Shown piece after piece: positions 14,019 through 21,727 of a stretch of DNA of 39,872 nucleotides. The number at the start of each line of letters is the position of its first letter. Within the stretch, counting starts at the first letter, position 1. The position numbers were made by a program, and so were the translations under genes. The notes beneath the pieces were generated by a model that had not been told where the DNA came from, made no database searches, and saw only the letters and a program-made list of their open reading frames with translations. Source of the DNA: a virus; IMG/VR virus record IMGVR_UViG_3300025112_000054, positions 1-39,872 of that record; one strand, written 5' to 3'.

Positions 14019-14095
14019 TGGCGGTGTCGACGAGATTTGAACTCGCTATCCTCAGGTTGACAGCCTGGAGCATTTTCCGATTATGCTACGACACC
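14019..14095 (-). tRNA. tRNA-Asp (GTC), copy 2
   Basis: Perfect acceptor GGTGTCG/CGACACC, anticodon stem CCAGG/CCTGA, loop CTGTCAA (GTC), discriminator G, CCA encoded. May have arisen from, or given rise to, tRNA-Glu copy 2 by an anticodon change: the two differ by G34 versus T34 and share D- and T-arm features. Confidence 0.85.
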
Positions 14096-14114
14096 ATTTT
14101 TGTTTCCCCAATTC

Positions 14115-14405
14115 TCAGTTTATCGTTACATCCTCTGCTGGAGTTGAAATTCTTTCTACTGTAGTGACAACTTCCACTTCACCCAAAATATCTGGATAAG
14201 TATTTGACGAATCTACTAAGTCTACATATTCGCAAGAAGCTCTGAGTAAATCATCATAATCACCTGCCATTGACTTTTCGAGATATTTCTTGGTCAGACC
14301 AGGATCAATCTGATTTAAAACTCCTCTTACTGCTCCCATTACTGCAAAAGCATTTCCATCTGGTCCTGATAAATCTAAGACTAATTGATAACCTGTTTTA
14401 CTCAT
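14115..14405 (-). CDS. Hypothetical protein (96 aa)
   Basis: Start at ATG 14405 (ATGA overlap with the upstream stop; AGGGAA leader). Encodes MSKTGYQLVLDLSGPDGNAF, then AVRGVLNQIDPGLTKKYLE. Unrecognised, acidic C-terminus. Confidence 0.65.
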   Translation of the reverse strand: MSKTGYQLVLDLSGPDGNAFAVMGAVRGVLNQIDPGLTKKYLEKSMAGDYDDLLRASCEYVDLVDSSNTYPDILGEVEVVTTVERISTPAEDVTIN

Positions 14406-14671
14406 GCCAATTCCCTTCTTACTCCGTTGATTGGTACACAAAACTTATGATTCTCAATCGTTACGATTCTTCCATTCACATTTTCAACCTTCAACTTTGT
14501 TACTAAGTTGTCGTAAGTAGCTCCAGGATATCGTGGTTGTTCTACAATTGCTACCACTGTTCCTGCCTTTAAGGTTTTTCCCATTGGAGTAATTCCCATA
14601 TAAGCAATCTTATCTCCGGGCCTGATTATTGTTCCTAATCCACCTTCTATACAACTTACATACTTAGGCAT
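14402..14671 (-). CDS. Hypothetical beta-barrel-like protein (89 aa)
   Basis: Beta-rich sequence (IIRPGDKIAYMGITPMG, AGTVVAIVEQP, TKLKVENVNGRIVTIE) typical of small SH3/KOW-like barrels; this is a fold guess only. Overlaps both neighbours (TAAGTATG upstream, ATGA downstream), so part of a coupled three-gene unit 14810-14115. Confidence 0.6.
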   Translation of the reverse strand: MPKYVSCIEGGLGTIIRPGDKIAYMGITPMGKTLKAGTVVAIVEQPRYPGATYDNLVTKLKVENVNGRIVTIENHKFCVPINGVRRELA

Positions 14672-14810
14672 TCTCGAAACCTTTCATTATTTCTTCTACG
14701 AATGGAACTCCGTCGAACAACATTCTTTGCTGAATCTCAAATTCAATCTTTTCTGTATCGTTCTTGAAATTCTTTGTTTCTTTGAGAACTTGGTATCTTT
14801 CTCGAGTCAT
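14664..14810 (-). CDS. Small helical protein (48 aa)
   Basis: ATG to TAA, MTRERYQVLKETKNFKNDTE and so on. Charged helix; unrecognised. Its stop overlaps the start of the 89-aa gene by 8 nt, which supports it. Confidence 0.55.
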   Translation of the reverse strand: MTRERYQVLKETKNFKNDTEKIEFEIQQRMLFDGVPFVEEIMKGFENA

Positions 14811-14826
14811 TCTATTCTTTCTAATA

Positions 14827-14896
14827 TGGTCGGGGAGAGACTTGAACCCTATCTACCTGAGTGCAAAACAAGTGCTCTCCGTTGAGATACCGGCCC
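14827..14896 (-). tRNA. tRNA-Ala-like (TGC), imperfect acceptor
   Basis: Loop TTTGCAC gives TGC and the D- and T-arms can be drawn, but acceptor GGGCCGG/CCCGACC has two mismatches and CCA is not encoded in register. Perhaps a decaying copy of the Ala tRNA at 14902. Confidence 0.55.
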
Positions 14897-14901
14897 ATAA
14901 A

Positions 14902-14976
14902 TGGTGGAGCGTAAGAGATTTGAACTCTTAACCTTTTCCGTGCAAGGGAAATACTCTCCCGTTGAGTTAACGCCCC
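14902..14976 (-). tRNA. tRNA-Ala (TGC)
   Basis: Acceptor GGGGCGT/ACGCTCC with the G3-U70 pair that marks Ala tRNAs, anticodon stem TTTCC/GGAAA, loop CTTGCAC (TGC), CCA encoded. Confidence 0.92.
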
Positions 14977-15101
14977 ATATTTCTAATTGCTACTTTTTCC
15001 TTTGATCGATTGTACTTTGCACCTTTCCCTTTCTTTGGTGCAATCACCATTCCAGCTTTCTTTGAAAGTGGAACTCTTACTTTGTCTAATTTGATCTTCA
15101 T
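14967..15101 (-). CDS. Small basic protein (44 aa)
   Basis: ATG after AAGGAAATAAG; encodes MKIKLDKVRVPLSKKAGMVI and a Lys-rich tail. Its stop TAA is made of bases 8-10 of the tRNA-Ala gene, a 10-nt overlap. No family recognised; reminiscent of small ribosomal-type basic peptides in charge only. Confidence 0.6.
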   Translation of the reverse strand: MKIKLDKVRVPLSKKAGMVIAPKKGKGAKYNRSKEKVAIRNMGR

Positions 15102-15158
15102 CTTATTTCCTTCTGTTCATATAGATTGTTTTCTGACCTTATTGAACCCATTGAGGTT

Positions 15159-15221
15159 GCAAGCTGTCAAGAATCTTTCTTCAGATTATCGACCTCGCAA
15201 GCTGTCAAGAATCTTTCTTCA
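15159..15221. repeat. 38-bp tandem duplication
   Basis: Plus strand GCAAGCTGTCAAGAATCTTT (continuing CTTCA) starts at 15159 and again at 15197. Confidence 0.9.
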
Positions 15222-15352
15222 TCAAATCCAGTATTGTGGCGATTGCAGAAGCTGGCAAGTAAAAGAGCAATTTGTGACCGTTCAACCTCAGTTAAAAAAT
15301 CTAGTTCAAGTTTTACGATGTCGGCTAAGTTTTGAAAATGAATTCTTGTCAT
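15167..15352 (-). CDS. Small protein truncated by a 38-bp tandem duplication
   Basis: Start at ATG 15352 with AAGGGATAGA upstream; 61 aa, unrecognised (MTRIHFQNLADIVKLELDFL...). A 25-bp sequence encoding ERFLTACx appears twice (15159..15183 and 15197..15221), 38 bp apart. The shift is not a multiple of 3, so the second copy is read out of frame and stops at once. Without the duplication the protein would end ERFLTACNLNGFNKVRKQSI and its stop would lie just before the next gene. Confidence 0.55.
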   Translation of the reverse strand: MTRIHFQNLADIVKLELDFLTEVERSQIALLLASFCNRHNTGFDEERFLTACEVDNLKKDS

Positions 15353-15392
15353 TCTATCCCTTTTGATGTTGATACAGATTTCTAATGTGGGC

Positions 15393-15779
15393 CTAATCGC
15401 TCTTGAATGTGAAAGCCTTCTTACCAACTTTGTAGAATCCCCCAGTTTTCTTTTTCAAGATAATGGGGAATTTGTGATTCCGAGGCTTAATTCCAGCGAT
15501 TGTGCAAACCTCACCATCAAACAAATTAACTTCTTTTCCCAAATCTTCAGGATCCAGATCGTATCGGAAAGCGTATCGAGCAAAATCTCTCTCAATTTCA
15601 GTTTCGTGTCTGGTCTTTCCTTCTTCGACTTGAACCGCTGTGAATTTACATCGTAAATCCTTTTCACTATAACTAATGGTTCCAATCTTGACATCAACGT
15701 CCCAATCCTTAGCCCATTTTTCTAAAGCTGTTTCCAATTCTGTCCGAGCCTGCTTGATGTTTGATTTGGTAAAAGCCAT
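15393..15779 (-). CDS. Hypothetical protein (128 aa)
   Basis: Start at ATG 15779 (GGGAGA upstream), giving MAFTKSNIKQARTELETALE; the longer frame overlaps the promoter. N-terminal helix, then a beta-rich part with LGKEVNLFDGEVCTIAGIKP and a basic end (KKKTGGFYKVGKKAFTFKSD). Similar phage proteins are common, with no function known to me. First gene after promoter copy D. Confidence 0.65.
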   Translation of the reverse strand: MAFTKSNIKQARTELETALEKWAKDWDVDVKIGTISYSEKDLRCKFTAVQVEEGKTRHETEIERDFARYAFRYDLDPEDLGKEVNLFDGEVCTIAGIKPRNHKFPIILKKKTGGFYKVGKKAFTFKSD

Positions 15780-15828
15780 TCTTTTCTCCCTGATTTGATT
15801 AACAACGCATAACCTTTGTAACATGTAT

Positions 15829-15868
15829 AATATAACAAATCTAGAGGCGATATGAAACATAAAACCAA
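15829..15868 (-). promoter_or_regulatory. Phage promoter, conserved family (copy D)
   Basis: GTTTCA, 18-nt spacer ending CTAGATTTGT, TATATT on the minus strand; upstream TTTTGGTTTTAT. Confidence 0.72.
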
Positions 15869-15884
15869 AAAAAATAAACTTTTT

Positions 15885-16065
15885 ATGCTATTAATTAACA
15901 ATAACTTATGCATATGCATAACTTGTTGCTTACTAATAAGTTAGTATAAGCATAGCTAAAACGTTCTGCAGCGTATTGTGTGATGTACCACCCAGCTTTA
16001 TGCTGAGGAACGCAGCACAGACGATTTTAGCTATAACTTGTTCTACTGTAATCGATTGTCGAAGA
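15885..16065. other. Structured non-coding region: long hairpin and repeats
   Basis: No credible ORF. Contents: a perfect 16-bp palindrome TTATGCATATGCATAA (about 15906-15921); ATAACTTGTT twice (15918 and 16033); and between them a long imperfect inverted repeat, TAGCTAAAACG at 15953 against CGATTTTAGCTA ending 16033. The inner arms continue pairing (TCTG/CAGA, GCGT/ACGC) up to a small hairpin CAGC-TTTAT-GCTG. It lies between the terminator of the recA transcript and promoter D. It could be a replication origin, an operator region or a stable RNA; nothing decides between these. Confidence 0.55.
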
Positions 16066-16106
16066 TCAAAAAATAAGGCCCATCAACTTAAGTTGTTGAA
16101 GGGCCT
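16066..16106 (-). terminator. Rho-independent terminator after the recA unit
   Basis: Minus strand AGGCCC...GGGCCT stem with inner CAAC/GTTG pairing, followed by TTATTTTTT. Closes the SSB-RecA-79 aa transcript. Confidence 0.85.
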
Positions 16107-16133
16107 ATAGTTAGCGTAAACTATGTGTGAATC

Positions 16134-16373
16134 TTAAAGATCCAGCCCCTCCTGATAATTACCTTCTGCGAGGTCAATTGTATGTCCTGTAACAACTTGT
16201 CTCAATGCTGTCAAATTGTTATCATAATATTTGACTCTATCCTGAGCTGCGTATTCAGAATCCGACCATATCGGTTTTCTGGCTCTACGCTTTCCGGACT
16301 TCTGTTGGTCAATAAATGACCTTAAGGTCTCTAATGCATCGTCGACATCATTTGTAAATCGTGGTGCTGGCAT
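16134..16373 (-). CDS. Hypothetical protein (79 aa)
   Basis: Unrecognised; N-terminal helix (DDALETLRSFIDQQKSG), basic KRRARK, then a mixed part. TAGGAGAAAAATAGT before ATG. Last gene of the SSB-RecA unit, so it may work in recombination; position is the only evidence. Confidence 0.6.
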   Translation of the reverse strand: MPAPRFTNDVDDALETLRSFIDQQKSGKRRARKPIWSDSEYAAQDRVKYYDNNLTALRQVVTGHTIDLAEGNYQEGLDL

Positions 16374-16416
16374 ACTATTTTTCTCCTATATTAAATATAG
16401 CCCTAAAAAAAATCTG

Positions 16417-17577
16417 TTACGTTCCTAGTAATTCTTCTTCTGGTACTTCTTCGATCGTAATTTCATCCTCTCTCTTATCTGGATCCTGTTCTATATAAAG
16501 ATCATCTTTTATCATTTGCTTGATCTTATTCCTGAACTCTTCAGTTTGACTTCTCATTAATTTCATGAACTCTTTGTTCTTGAATTCAAATGTTTCTCCA
16601 TCTAATGTTAATTGTGATTTCTGAACAGTTAGTTTCTTAATCAGCTTTTTAGCCTTTAGGAAATCAAACCAAGAATCTTCATCAATTAATCCCTTATCAA
16701 AGTAGATATTCAGTATAGCTTCTCTATATGGAGGGCCAAATCTATTCTTAATGATCTGTGCTTTTGAACTTACTCCAATAATATCCTTTGCTCCAGCTTT
16801 TATCTTACCAGCCGTTCTCAATCTTACTCTAACATCAGCAAAGAAAGGAACTGCATTTCCACCTGGAGTTGTCATAGGATCACCAAATACTACTCCGATT
16901 TTTGCTCTTAACTGATTCAAAAATACTAGAGCTATTCTTTGATCACCTATTAGCCTTGATACTTTTCTACATCCTTGTCCTAATAATCTTGGAACCATAG
17001 CTACTTGCTGGTTGCCCACCTCTTCTTCCATTTCCTTACGAGTGGATGTTCCAGCTATTGAATCCCAAACTATTGTTACAAGTTTCTTTCTATCATTCTT
17101 TCGAACTGATCTGATTACGGTTTCTATTGTTGCAAATACATCCTCAACAGTATCAACCTGCACATATGTAAGATTTTTTCTTGGATCTAAACCTAACATA
17201 TTCAAAAATTCTATATTGGCAGCATTTTCAGTATCAATCAATACTGATATTCCGCCTTTAGCTGCACAATCTTTTAGGATCATATAAGCTAATAATGATT
17301 TTCCTGTACTTGGATCTCCATGAATTTCTGTTAACCGACCAACCGGAATACCTCCATTTCCAGTTGGATTATTCGAAATTACCATATCTAAAATAGTACT
17401 TCCTGTTGAGAGCCACTCCGTTACATCAGCTGGAGTATCATCTTCGCCTAAGACATAGGCTGAGCCCCCTATTTCAGATTTTAATTCGTCTATTAATATG
17501 TCATTGAGAGTATTTGGTGATGAATTGGAAGAAGTATCATCAAACTCTTCCGAAATCACTGTTTTTCTCTTTGCCAT
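16417..17577 (-). CDS. RecA/UvsX-type recombinase
   Basis: ATP-dependent strand-exchange protein for recombination-dependent replication and repair. 386 aa. Walker A GDPSTGKS near residue 87; the RecA-type catalytic Glu region LIDTENAAN near 114; Walker B-like LVTIVWDSIAG near 165; LVFLNQLRAKIG near 217, then DNA-binding loop 2-like DPMTTPGGNAVPFFADVRV near 233. Acidic N- and C-terminal extensions. It follows the SSB gene directly (TAA-ATG spacing nil), the classic pairing in T4-like replication. Confidence 0.93.
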   Translation of the reverse strand: MAKRKTVISEEFDDTSSNSSPNTLNDILIDELKSEIGGSAYVLGEDDTPADVTEWLSTGSTILDMVISNNPTGNGGIPVGRLTEIHGDPSTGKSLLAYMILKDCAAKGGISVLIDTENAANIEFLNMLGLDPRKNLTYVQVDTVEDVFATIETVIRSVRKNDRKKLVTIVWDSIAGTSTRKEMEEEVGNQQVAMVPRLLGQGCRKVSRLIGDQRIALVFLNQLRAKIGVVFGDPMTTPGGNAVPFFADVRVRLRTAGKIKAGAKDIIGVSSKAQIIKNRFGPPYREAILNIYFDKGLIDEDSWFDFLKAKKLIKKLTVQKSQLTLDGETFEFKNKEFMKLMRSQTEEFRNKIKQMIKDDLYIEQDPDKREDEITIEEVPEEELLGT

Positions 17578-18435
17578 TTATTCGTCATTCTCCAACATTT
17601 TCTCAAAATCCTGTCCTATCTGGTCCATATCTGCTGCTGGCTTTTCTTCTTCTTTTTCGGAAGAACCACCAAACTTTTCAGTTCCAGTTCCTGGATTTTC
17701 CTTTTGACCCTGTGGTTGAGCATATTTTTCAAGAGACTCAATCAGTTCACTTTCAGGCTTAAGGTTATAAATTTCACTAATGTCTGGGCATGTATCTAAG
17801 AGCTTACTAATCTTACTCTTCGAGGGCGCACCTTTTTCTGTCTCTACCAAAGCATCAATCTTTGCCGATACTCCGTCCATTGCAAAAGCAACATCAGTTA
17901 TCGGATAAAGCTTGCCAGATTGATCTGGTGAAACTACATGAACTTTAATATCTACTCCTCTTTCAGGATCTGTAATATCAATATCTTGTTCACCAAACTG
18001 AACTGCAATTTTCAATAATTCGTGATGAAGTGTTGGACTATATCCCCAAAATCTAACACCTGCCTCCTCTTCTCCTCTAATTACTACTGGAGAATATACT
18101 CTCAACTTTGGTAGTAACACACTAAGAGTTAATCTTGTTTCTTCATTCTTAGTTCTCTTATACTCTTCTAATACTTCATATCCAAATTTGCAGATGACAC
18201 ATTCACCATCTCCATGTTTTCTTGGACAGAGATAATTTCGTCCTGCAACTCCATAATGGAACCACATTTCCAAAAACGGATTGTCTTCATCAAACTTATA
18301 CGGAACAATTCTTGCAAGAGCTTCAGCTTCTGAATCGCCTGCATCCAAACGCCATAGCTTATCGCTTCCTCCACCTCTTCTTTGATCTGGATTATCCTTC
18401 TCTTGCAATGCTGCTTTGATTAAATCTAAATTCAT
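17578..18435 (-). CDS. ssDNA-binding protein (T4 gp32-like)
   Basis: 285 aa. The core has a Cys/His zinc site YLCPRKHGDGECVICKF near residue 70, as in gp32, after a WRL...ARIVPYK strand. The C-terminal 60 residues are low-complexity and end in the acidic DQIGQDFEKMLENDE, the partner-recruiting tail typical of SSBs. It coats ssDNA at the fork and loads with UvsX. A promoter (18480..18510) and AAGGAGG precede the ATG. Family inferred from the zinc site, tail and neighbour. Confidence 0.85.
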   Translation of the reverse strand: MNLDLIKAALQEKDNPDQRRGGGSDKLWRLDAGDSEAEALARIVPYKFDEDNPFLEMWFHYGVAGRNYLCPRKHGDGECVICKFGYEVLEEYKRTKNEETRLTLSVLLPKLRVYSPVVIRGEEEAGVRFWGYSPTLHHELLKIAVQFGEQDIDITDPERGVDIKVHVVSPDQSGKLYPITDVAFAMDGVSAKIDALVETEKGAPSKSKISKLLDTCPDISEIYNLKPESELIESLEKYAQPQGQKENPGTGTEKFGGSSEKEEEKPAADMDQIGQDFEKMLENDE

Positions 18436-18479
18436 CCTTCTACCTCCTTAAGTGTGTATACTCCTTTTTGCTTCCTATA

Positions 18480-18510
18480 CTTATAATCATTTTTTATTGA
18501 CTTTGTAAAC
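18480..18510 (-). promoter_or_regulatory. Phage promoter before the SSB gene
   Basis: GTTTAC, 19-nt spacer ending AATGAT, TATAAGTATA on the minus strand. Same layout as the other copies but one base longer and without the upstream TTTTGGTTTTA block. Confidence 0.65.
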
Positions 18511-18947
18511 TATCTCCTCTGATAAACGTAACTTTTATCATCTCCATATATGATCAATGTAATCTCATCTTTCAGCTCATATGTCATATCCCAAATAAAA
18601 GTATTATGTGGTTCATATTGCTGAATAACAGTTCTACTTATATTGGCATATCCTCTTACTCTGAATTGTAATTCAGTTGCATCAACATTCCAGAATCCAT
18701 AATATATAATATCATTCGGATCACCTGTATTTACGAATCTTTCAAAATAACTAGCATCTACAAGTGATAATTTTTCAAATCCTTCTTGGAATTCATATAC
18801 CCAATCGCCTATCAGCTGTGCGTGGTACTCACTAATTTCTTCTTTTGTTTCTTGTGGTCCTACTAAAGTATCTGGAATCTGCCCACAAGAAACAAAAGCA
18901 AGCAGAGTTACTAAACAGATACATCCAATTTTATTCCCGGATGACAT
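18510..18947 (-). CDS. Predicted lipoprotein, lipocalin-like
   Basis: 145 aa. Signal segment [15 protein letters not shown] with lipobox AFVSC (Cys21). The mature part has IGDWVYEF near residue 46, [17 protein letters not shown] near 83 and a final strand [16 protein letters not shown]: the GDW start and beta run of lipocalin-like lipoproteins. Overlaps the 3' end of thyA by 37 nt. Like the lipoprotein at 7236, it should go to the host envelope; function unknown. Confidence 0.65.
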   Translation of the reverse strand: MSSGNKIGCICLVTLLAFVSCGQIPDTLVGPQETKEEISEYHAQLIGDWVYEFQEGFEKLSLVDASYFERFVNTGDPNDIIYYGFWNVDATELQFRVRGYANISRTVIQQYEPHNTFIWDMTYELKDEITLIIYGDDKSYVYQRR

Positions 18948-19855
18948 TCATAATCTCTCAATTCAAAGTCTTCATAAACAAAATCGTCTATGCTTTGACC
19001 CCTATTATTAATTATCATTTTCGGCAACGCAAACGGTTTCCTCTTAATCTGTTTTTTTAACTTATCAATGTGGTTATTATAGATGTGTATATCCCCGCCT
19101 ACCCAAATGAATTCTTCAGGAACCATATTTACGACTTGAGCTACCATCATAGTTAATAGAGCATAGCTAGCTATATTGAATGGAACGCCTAATCCTACAT
19201 CACAGCTTCTTTGGTATAGCTGACATGATAGAGCTCTTTGTGGCCCTTTCTTCATTAAGTTTGTAGTTCTACCTATTCCATTATTTATAAATTTTGGAAA
19301 TCTTTCGTATATTAAATCATATTTTTCTTGCTTACTCAATTCTCTACTCCAAAACTGAAACAACAAATGACAAGGGGGTAATTTCATGTCTTTTGCTTCG
19401 CCTGGATTCCAAGCTGAAACTATCATTCTTCTATCATTTGGATTTGTTTTCAATGCTTCTATGACTTGTGCTATCTGATCTATAGTTTCTATAGTATGCT
19501 TGTAAGATTTTCTATTCTTTCTTCTTACTATTTTATCTATAAAAACATGCTTCCATCTTCTCCATTGCTTGCCATAGATTGGCCCTAGATCTCCATCCGC
19601 GGATGCCCATTCGTCCCAAATAGTAACTCCATTATCATTCAAATATTTGATATTCGTATCACCTTTCAGAAACCATAGCAGTTCATATATTATAGATCTC
19701 AAATGCATTTTCTTTGTAGTTAAACAAGGGAAACCATCTTGAAGATTGAATCTTGCTTGATATGCAAAAAGAGAGATAGTACCTGTACCGGTTCTGTCTC
19801 TCTTTTGAACACCCGTTTCTAAAATATCTTTTACCATCTTTTCGTATTGCTTCAC
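18911..19855 (-). CDS. thyA: Thymidylate synthase (ThyA)
   Basis: Methylates dUMP to dTMP with methylene-tetrahydrofolate. 314 aa. Key motifs: RDRTGTGT near residue 19, [21 protein letters not shown] near 42-62, the catalytic Cys in [10 protein letters not shown] near 161, [19 protein letters not shown] near 210 (dUMP and folate contacts), and GDIHIYNNH near 258. An insertion-like stretch ([17 protein letters not shown]) lies before the [11 protein letters not shown] motif. Overlaps the Nudix stop by 4 nt. Confidence 0.95.
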   Translation of the reverse strand: MKQYEKMVKDILETGVQKRDRTGTGTISLFAYQARFNLQDGFPCLTTKKMHLRSIIYELLWFLKGDTNIKYLNDNGVTIWDEWASADGDLGPIYGKQWRRWKHVFIDKIVRRKNRKSYKHTIETIDQIAQVIEALKTNPNDRRMIVSAWNPGEAKDMKLPPCHLLFQFWSRELSKQEKYDLIYERFPKFINNGIGRTTNLMKKGPQRALSCQLYQRSCDVGLGVPFNIASYALLTMMVAQVVNMVPEEFIWVGGDIHIYNNHIDKLKKQIKRKPFALPKMIINNRGQSIDDFVYEDFELRDYECHPGIKLDVSV

Positions 19856-20319
19856 TTGGTCTCTTTCTCCTTTGTCATAGCGATGTTCAAATTCATTACT
19901 TTATAACCAGCTGAAACTATTTTAGTTTGTTCTCTTCTTCCTTCTTTAAACCAATCTCCCCAATTCATCCATTTTGTAGCTTTAGTTTCAAATCCAGGCT
20001 TATCGAATGCTTTTGGATCTTTCACTTCTACTACAAATAGATGTAACTTGCCCGACCAGAAATTTCCTAATGCGAATAGCTTTTTTGTATTAGACATTCT
20101 CAAACCAAGCTCTTCTTTAGCCTCTCTAACGGCAGCGGTTGATGGAGTTTCACCCTTATCAATTCCACCTTTGCATAATTGCCATCTTGTTCCACCAAAC
20201 TTAGGATTAGAGGGTTGCATAAACATCATGAAAATCTTTCCATCTTTTATGTAAAATGGAATCATTGCTGCTCTTACAATTTTTTCATCTTCTTCTTGGT
20301 ATGTCTCTTTTAGTTTCAT
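19852..20319 (-). CDS. Nudix hydrolase
   Basis: 155 aa with a complete Nudix box [20 protein letters not shown] followed by LGL, near residues 52-74 (GX5EX7REUXEEXGU). N-terminal strands ([20 protein letters not shown]-like) carry the usual fold. It hydrolyses a nucleoside diphosphate linked to another group; substrate not readable. Sits in an overlapping nucleotide-metabolism operon. Confidence 0.9.
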   Translation of the reverse strand: MKLKETYQEEDEKIVRAAMIPFYIKDGKIFMMFMQPSNPKFGGTRWQLCKGGIDKGETPSTAAVREAKEELGLRMSNTKKLFALGNFWSGKLHLFVVEVKDPKAFDKPGFETKATKWMNWGDWFKEGRREQTKIVSAGYKVMNLNIAMTKEKETK

Positions 20320-20650
20320 GAGCTCTCATCATTTTTAAAGTGTCCAACAATTCCTCAAAACTATAAACAACAGGAATTCCCAGGCTTAAAGCGAACTTAA
20401 CTTCTCTATCTCCACCAGGTGAGTCACCTGGCAATCTCCAGAGTATATCACACACTCTTATCCAATCAAAATCCATTTCCATCCAAACTTCATATTCCTT
20501 AGCTTTATGAATATTCTGAAAATGAGAATAATGTGGACAAAAGTAATTAATTCCTGCATCGATACATTGATCTGCTGCAATCATTGCTTTGTGAACGTTT
20601 ATTGCTGTATCGCCTACTGATAACGGTGCTGCTAAATAAACTTTGAACAT
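20285..20650 (-). CDS. Nucleoside 2-deoxyribosyltransferase-like protein (DUF4406-type)
   Basis: 121 aa. VYLAAPLS near residue 4, then AADQCIDAGINYFCPHYSHF and CDILWRLPGDSPGGDREVKFALSLGIPVV: the nucleotide-binding and catalytic layout of the deoxyribosyltransferase/DUF4406 group. Possible role in base exchange or hydrolysis of deoxynucleotides. Start overlaps the stop of the 43-aa gene (TAAATG); the end overlaps Nudix by 35 nt. Confidence 0.75.
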   Translation of the reverse strand: MFKVYLAAPLSVGDTAINVHKAMIAADQCIDAGINYFCPHYSHFQNIHKAKEYEVWMEMDFDWIRVCDILWRLPGDSPGGDREVKFALSLGIPVVYSFEELLDTLKMMRAHETKRDIPRRR

Positions 20651-20782
20651 TTAATACCAATCTACTTTCCCCGTGTGAGGATCTATCTTACACAACGGAT
20701 ACATATCTACCATCGAAGTCTTTATCACTTCCCTAATTAAACTATAAACAATACCAATACATATTAATACAATCCACCACAT
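20651..20782 (-). CDS. Small membrane protein (43 aa)
   Basis: ATG after AAGAGGTATAGAA; N-terminal TM segment WWIVLICIGIVYSLI, then a short outside tail with KIDPHTGKVDWY. Stop overlaps the next start (TAAATG). No family recognised. Confidence 0.55.
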   Translation of the reverse strand: MWWIVLICIGIVYSLIREVIKTSMVDMYPLCKIDPHTGKVDWY

Positions 20783-20784
20783 TT

Positions 20785-21102
20785 CTATACCTCTTTTGCC
20801 TTATCATCCCAAAATTCATCAGCATTCACTTTACGAGAAGTTCCGAATTTTCTTCCAGGAATATCTTCATTAACTGCATCGAATGTCAGATCTAATTCTT
20901 TTGCACACCATTCTACAGCCTGAGTTAGATAATCATGACCACCTTCTTCATCAGATCTACAAGTCCATAGAATCACTCTTGCACCTTCATCGATTTCTTT
21001 TTTGAGAGCATCTATGATTTCCCATCTTGGTCTTCCTATCCAAGGGAAATTTGCTTCACATAGAGTACCATCAAAATCTACTGCTATTACTTTTTCGTCC
21101 AT
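20785..21102 (-). CDS. HAD-superfamily phosphatase
   Basis: 105 aa. Motif I DFDGTLCEANFP near residue 9 with the two catalytic Asp; LWTCRSDEEGG near 45 carries motif II (T); motif III/IV would be in NEDIPGRKFG..NADEFWDDKA. A small cap-less phage HAD, perhaps acting on nucleotides given its neighbours. Overlaps the membrane protein stop by 16 nt. Confidence 0.8.
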   Translation of the reverse strand: MDEKVIAVDFDGTLCEANFPWIGRPRWEIIDALKKEIDEGARVILWTCRSDEEGGHDYLTQAVEWCAKELDLTFDAVNEDIPGRKFGTSRKVNADEFWDDKAKEV

Positions 21103-21464
21103 AAAGCTCCTATTTTATCAAGCCAAAAACTTGGCCATTTCTTACCACTGATTTTTCTAACTCCAAGATGAAAAGCTGGAATTAGTGCTGCTAAAAATAT
21201 CCAAAGATACGGATGAATAAGTAAAATAGCAAAAGTAGTGTGCAAAGGATAAACAGACATTCTTTTACATGCGTGCCACAAATCTTCAGCAAACCATTTA
21301 ACATACTTCCATCTCCCTGGATAATAATCTGGTTTATGAAAGTCAGGCATTCCATTTACTGTAGAATCTCTGGCTCCATCCCAAAACCATGACCAATACA
21401 AAATCAGCACTGCAAATATAGATATGCACCAACTAAATGTTGCAAAGTTAAGCAGCCATAGCAT
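21087..21464 (-). CDS. Membrane protein with two TM segments
   Basis: Start placed at ATG 21464 (GGAGAGG, 5 nt), not the longer frame. 125 aa: TM1 LLNFATFSWCISIFAVLILY, a soluble loop rich in aromatic residues (about 60 residues, PDYYPGRWKYVKWFAEDLWH), TM2 FAILLIHPYLWIFLAALIPA, basic tail. No family recognised. Confidence 0.6.
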   Translation of the reverse strand: MLWLLNFATFSWCISIFAVLILYWSWFWDGARDSTVNGMPDFHKPDYYPGRWKYVKWFAEDLWHACKRMSVYPLHTTFAILLIHPYLWIFLAALIPAFHLGVRKISGKKWPSFWLDKIGALWTKK

Positions 21465-21651
21465 ACATCCTCTCCGGCTCAGGGTCTTCTTCAAATTCAG
21501 ATTCTTCAGCGAATGGTCCTATTTGTATGAATACATCGTAATCATTGCTGTCAATTTTGAATTGATTTCTAGACTCTCTGATCAATTTTATATGAGGGAA
21601 TTTTCTCACAATAGCTCTATATCCCTTCATTTTTAGTTTTAGTTTTATCAT
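21448..21651 (-). CDS. Hypothetical protein (67 aa)
   Basis: GGGGAGATATTA before ATG. Basic N-terminus (KLKLKMKGYRAIVRKFPHIK), acidic end (EESEFEEDPEPE). Unrecognised. Overlaps the membrane protein start by 17 nt. Confidence 0.55.
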   Translation of the reverse strand: MIKLKLKMKGYRAIVRKFPHIKLIRESRNQFKIDSNDYDVFIQIGPFAEESEFEEDPEPERMYAMAA

Positions 21652-21722
21652 TAATATCTCCCCATTGTACTTTCCAATAAATATCTATGACTCTCGAAGA
21701 TAGCTATAAGATTTTTTCCCAT
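21651..21722 (-). CDS. Possible micropeptide (23 aa)
   Basis: GGGATAGAAATA then ATG; encodes MGKNLIAIFESHRYLLESTM and three more residues. Stop overlaps the next start (TAATG). Only position and overlap support it. Confidence 0.35.
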   Translation of the reverse strand: MGKNLIAIFESHRYLLESTMGRY

Positions 21723-21727
21723 TATTT

